A DNA stretch of 64,000 nucleotides from Luteolibacter rhizosphaerae (GTDB taxonomy: Bacteria > Verrucomicrobiota > Verrucomicrobiia > Verrucomicrobiales > Akkermansiaceae). This document shows, one piece after another, positions 63,206-64,000 of the stretch. The notes under the pieces were generated by a model. The model made no database searches and had not been told where the DNA came from. It was given only the letters and a program-made list of their open reading frames with translations. A program made the translations under genes and the position numbers. The stretch is taken from assembly GCF_025950095.1 (NCBI RefSeq), contig NZ_JAPDDR010000012.1, forward strand, positions 62,001 through 126,000, written 5' to 3'. Position 1 is the stretch's first letter. Each line of letters begins with the position of its first letter.

Positions 63206-63865
63206 ATGGCCGAAGAGCCGGTAGATCCCTATGTCCCGCCGGCAACCAATTGGATGCCCCCCGGTAGCAATCTCCGCTCGGAGCATCTTAGAAATCCCCG
63301 CCTATGGGCCCATCTCTGCTGCTGGCCCTACGGGATCGCCGCGACCTTCGATCTCGTTCATCAACTGCTCGGACTAGCCGGTTATACGGCAGCGCCTACT
63401 TGGCAAAAGTTCATGGGGCAGACTCTGGTTGGGGCGAGGATATCGGCAGCACTCTTCTTCCTCTGCTGGGTTTACCGCGTGGCTTGGAATGCACGGAAGC
63501 TGGCCCCTCCCGGCACCACCGTTGAGCCAGCCGGGATCGTCGGCACTTTCTTCATTCCCGCCCTCAATTTGGTAGCTCCGTGGTGGCAGATGAAGCGCGT
63601 CGCCCGGATCACAGCAGGAACTGCGCTGCAAAACCACATCAAAGTCTGGTGGGCCGCGGTCCTCGTTGCTTACCTGATTCCCTTTCACCTTCTCACTATC
63701 CTCGGGGTGCTCGAGGATCACATCCGGGACTCCCTCCTCGGCGATGGGATCGTGCGATATTGGTATGACTACTTGTCCAAGCCTCTCTTCTTTCTGGTCG
63801 CAATCACCGGTATCACCATGGTCATGCGGCTCACCCGCGCCCAACTCAGACGGGATGCTCGATGA
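63206..63865 (+). CDS. DUF4328 membrane protein
   Basis: The 219-residue protein has a short N-terminal tail (PYVPPATNWMPPG), then four predicted membrane helices, with the family-typical LFFLCWVYRVAWNARKLAP and the loop VGTFFIPALNLVAPWWQMKRVARIT that is characteristic of DUF4328. A last helix lies near LFFLVAITGITMVM. Its function is unknown. Its last 20 nt overlap the end of the convergent Nudix gene. Confidence 0.85.
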   Translation: MAEEPVDPYVPPATNWMPPGSNLRSEHLRNPRLWAHLCCWPYGIAATFDLVHQLLGLAGYTAAPTWQKFMGQTLVGARISAALFFLCWVYRVAWNARKLAPPGTTVEPAGIVGTFFIPALNLVAPWWQMKRVARITAGTALQNHIKVWWAAVLVAYLIPFHLLTILGVLEDHIRDSLLGDGIVRYWYDYLSKPLFFLVAITGITMVMRLTRAQLRRDAR

Positions 63866-64000
63866 CACCCTGATTCAGGGCCTCCACCAGTAGGGTCCGT
63901 GTCGGCCGGTTGAGGTCCAGCCCCATCGCCTCTGCCGGCGTGACCCAGCGATAGTCCTGCGCTTCCTCGTTGAGGACGATCTCCCCGCTCTTCACCCGCG
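63846..64000 (-). CDS. C-terminal part of a Nudix hydrolase, 5' end off the window
   Basis: The minus frame is open to the edge of the window and ends with TGA at 63846-63848. The 51 visible residues include VKSGEIVLNEEAQDYRWVTPAEAMGLDLNRPTRTLLVEALN, which matches the C-terminal strand-helix of Nudix (MutT-like) hydrolases, where EEAxDYRWV is common. The Nudix box itself lies outside the window. The substrate is unknown. Confidence 0.7.
   Translation of the reverse strand, partial: RVKSGEIVLNEEAQDYRWVTPAEAMGLDLNRPTRTLLVEALNQGVIEHPV

Overview
The window looks like chromosomal DNA of a Verrucomicrobiota bacterium, most likely of the Luteolibacter/Verrucomicrobiaceae type. The DNA is GC-rich. 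Lineage-typical markers are a PVC-type haem-binding dehydrogenase, a DUF1080 protein, an SLA1-homology-like secreted protein, a PEP-CTERM-sorted 'choice-of-anchor' protein, a giant LamG/LTD/CotH secreted protein, and a Rho factor with a long lysine/alanine-rich N-terminal extension. No rRNA, tRNA, CRISPR array, phage or transposase gene was found. The placement is inferred from protein families, not from a marker gene.

Layout. 1-5.6 kb: a fused BatD/BatE aerotolerance protein (its start lies off the window), a periplasmic prolyl isomerase, then the phospholipid genes plsY-gpsA followed by a DedA protein. 5.6-17 kb: a carbohydrate region, with a secreted protein of unknown function facing a tight plus-strand run of two sialidase-fold proteins (the second with a domain inserted in its propeller), a large LamG/LTD/CotH protein, a PfkB sugar kinase and a probable class I aldolase. 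17-27.9 kb: DUF1080, a coiled-coil secreted protein, CYTH, SMC, an Ldh_2-family dehydrogenase, several secreted proteins, and an intergenic region with hairpins. 28-32 kb: a ROK-like protein facing the feoA-feoB iron operon, which ends in a 45-residue Cys-rich membrane protein. 32-39 kb: a secreted lyase-like protein, the large PVC dehydrogenase, a zinc-ribbon membrane protein and isocitrate dehydrogenase.

38.9-39.4 kb is a gene-free, comparatively AT-rich stretch with three exact copies of the DnaA-box sequence TTATTCACA, a candidate replication origin or DnaA-titration site. 39.4-45.3 kb: a membrane protein, a VOC protein, rho, yebC, a frameshifted alpha/beta hydrolase and trpS. 45.3-55.5 kb: a 21-bp inverted repeat ahead of an SDR gene, a small unknown gene, mfd, a metallophosphoesterase, an ArsC/Spx-like protein divergent from a GreA/B-like factor, a small lipoprotein, gpmI and kup. 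55.5-63.1 kb is a compact lipid-degradation operon: patatin phospholipase, PaaK-like acyl-CoA ligase, thiolase, FadJ-type multifunctional enzyme and acyl-CoA dehydrogenase, with two of its junctions overlapping. The window ends with a DUF4328 membrane protein and the C-terminal end of a Nudix hydrolase.

Most genes are housekeeping. The parts most worth a second look are the sialidase-kinase-aldolase cluster with its inserted STN-like domain, the DnaA-box region, and the perfect inverted repeats at 32881-32910 and 45302-45385.
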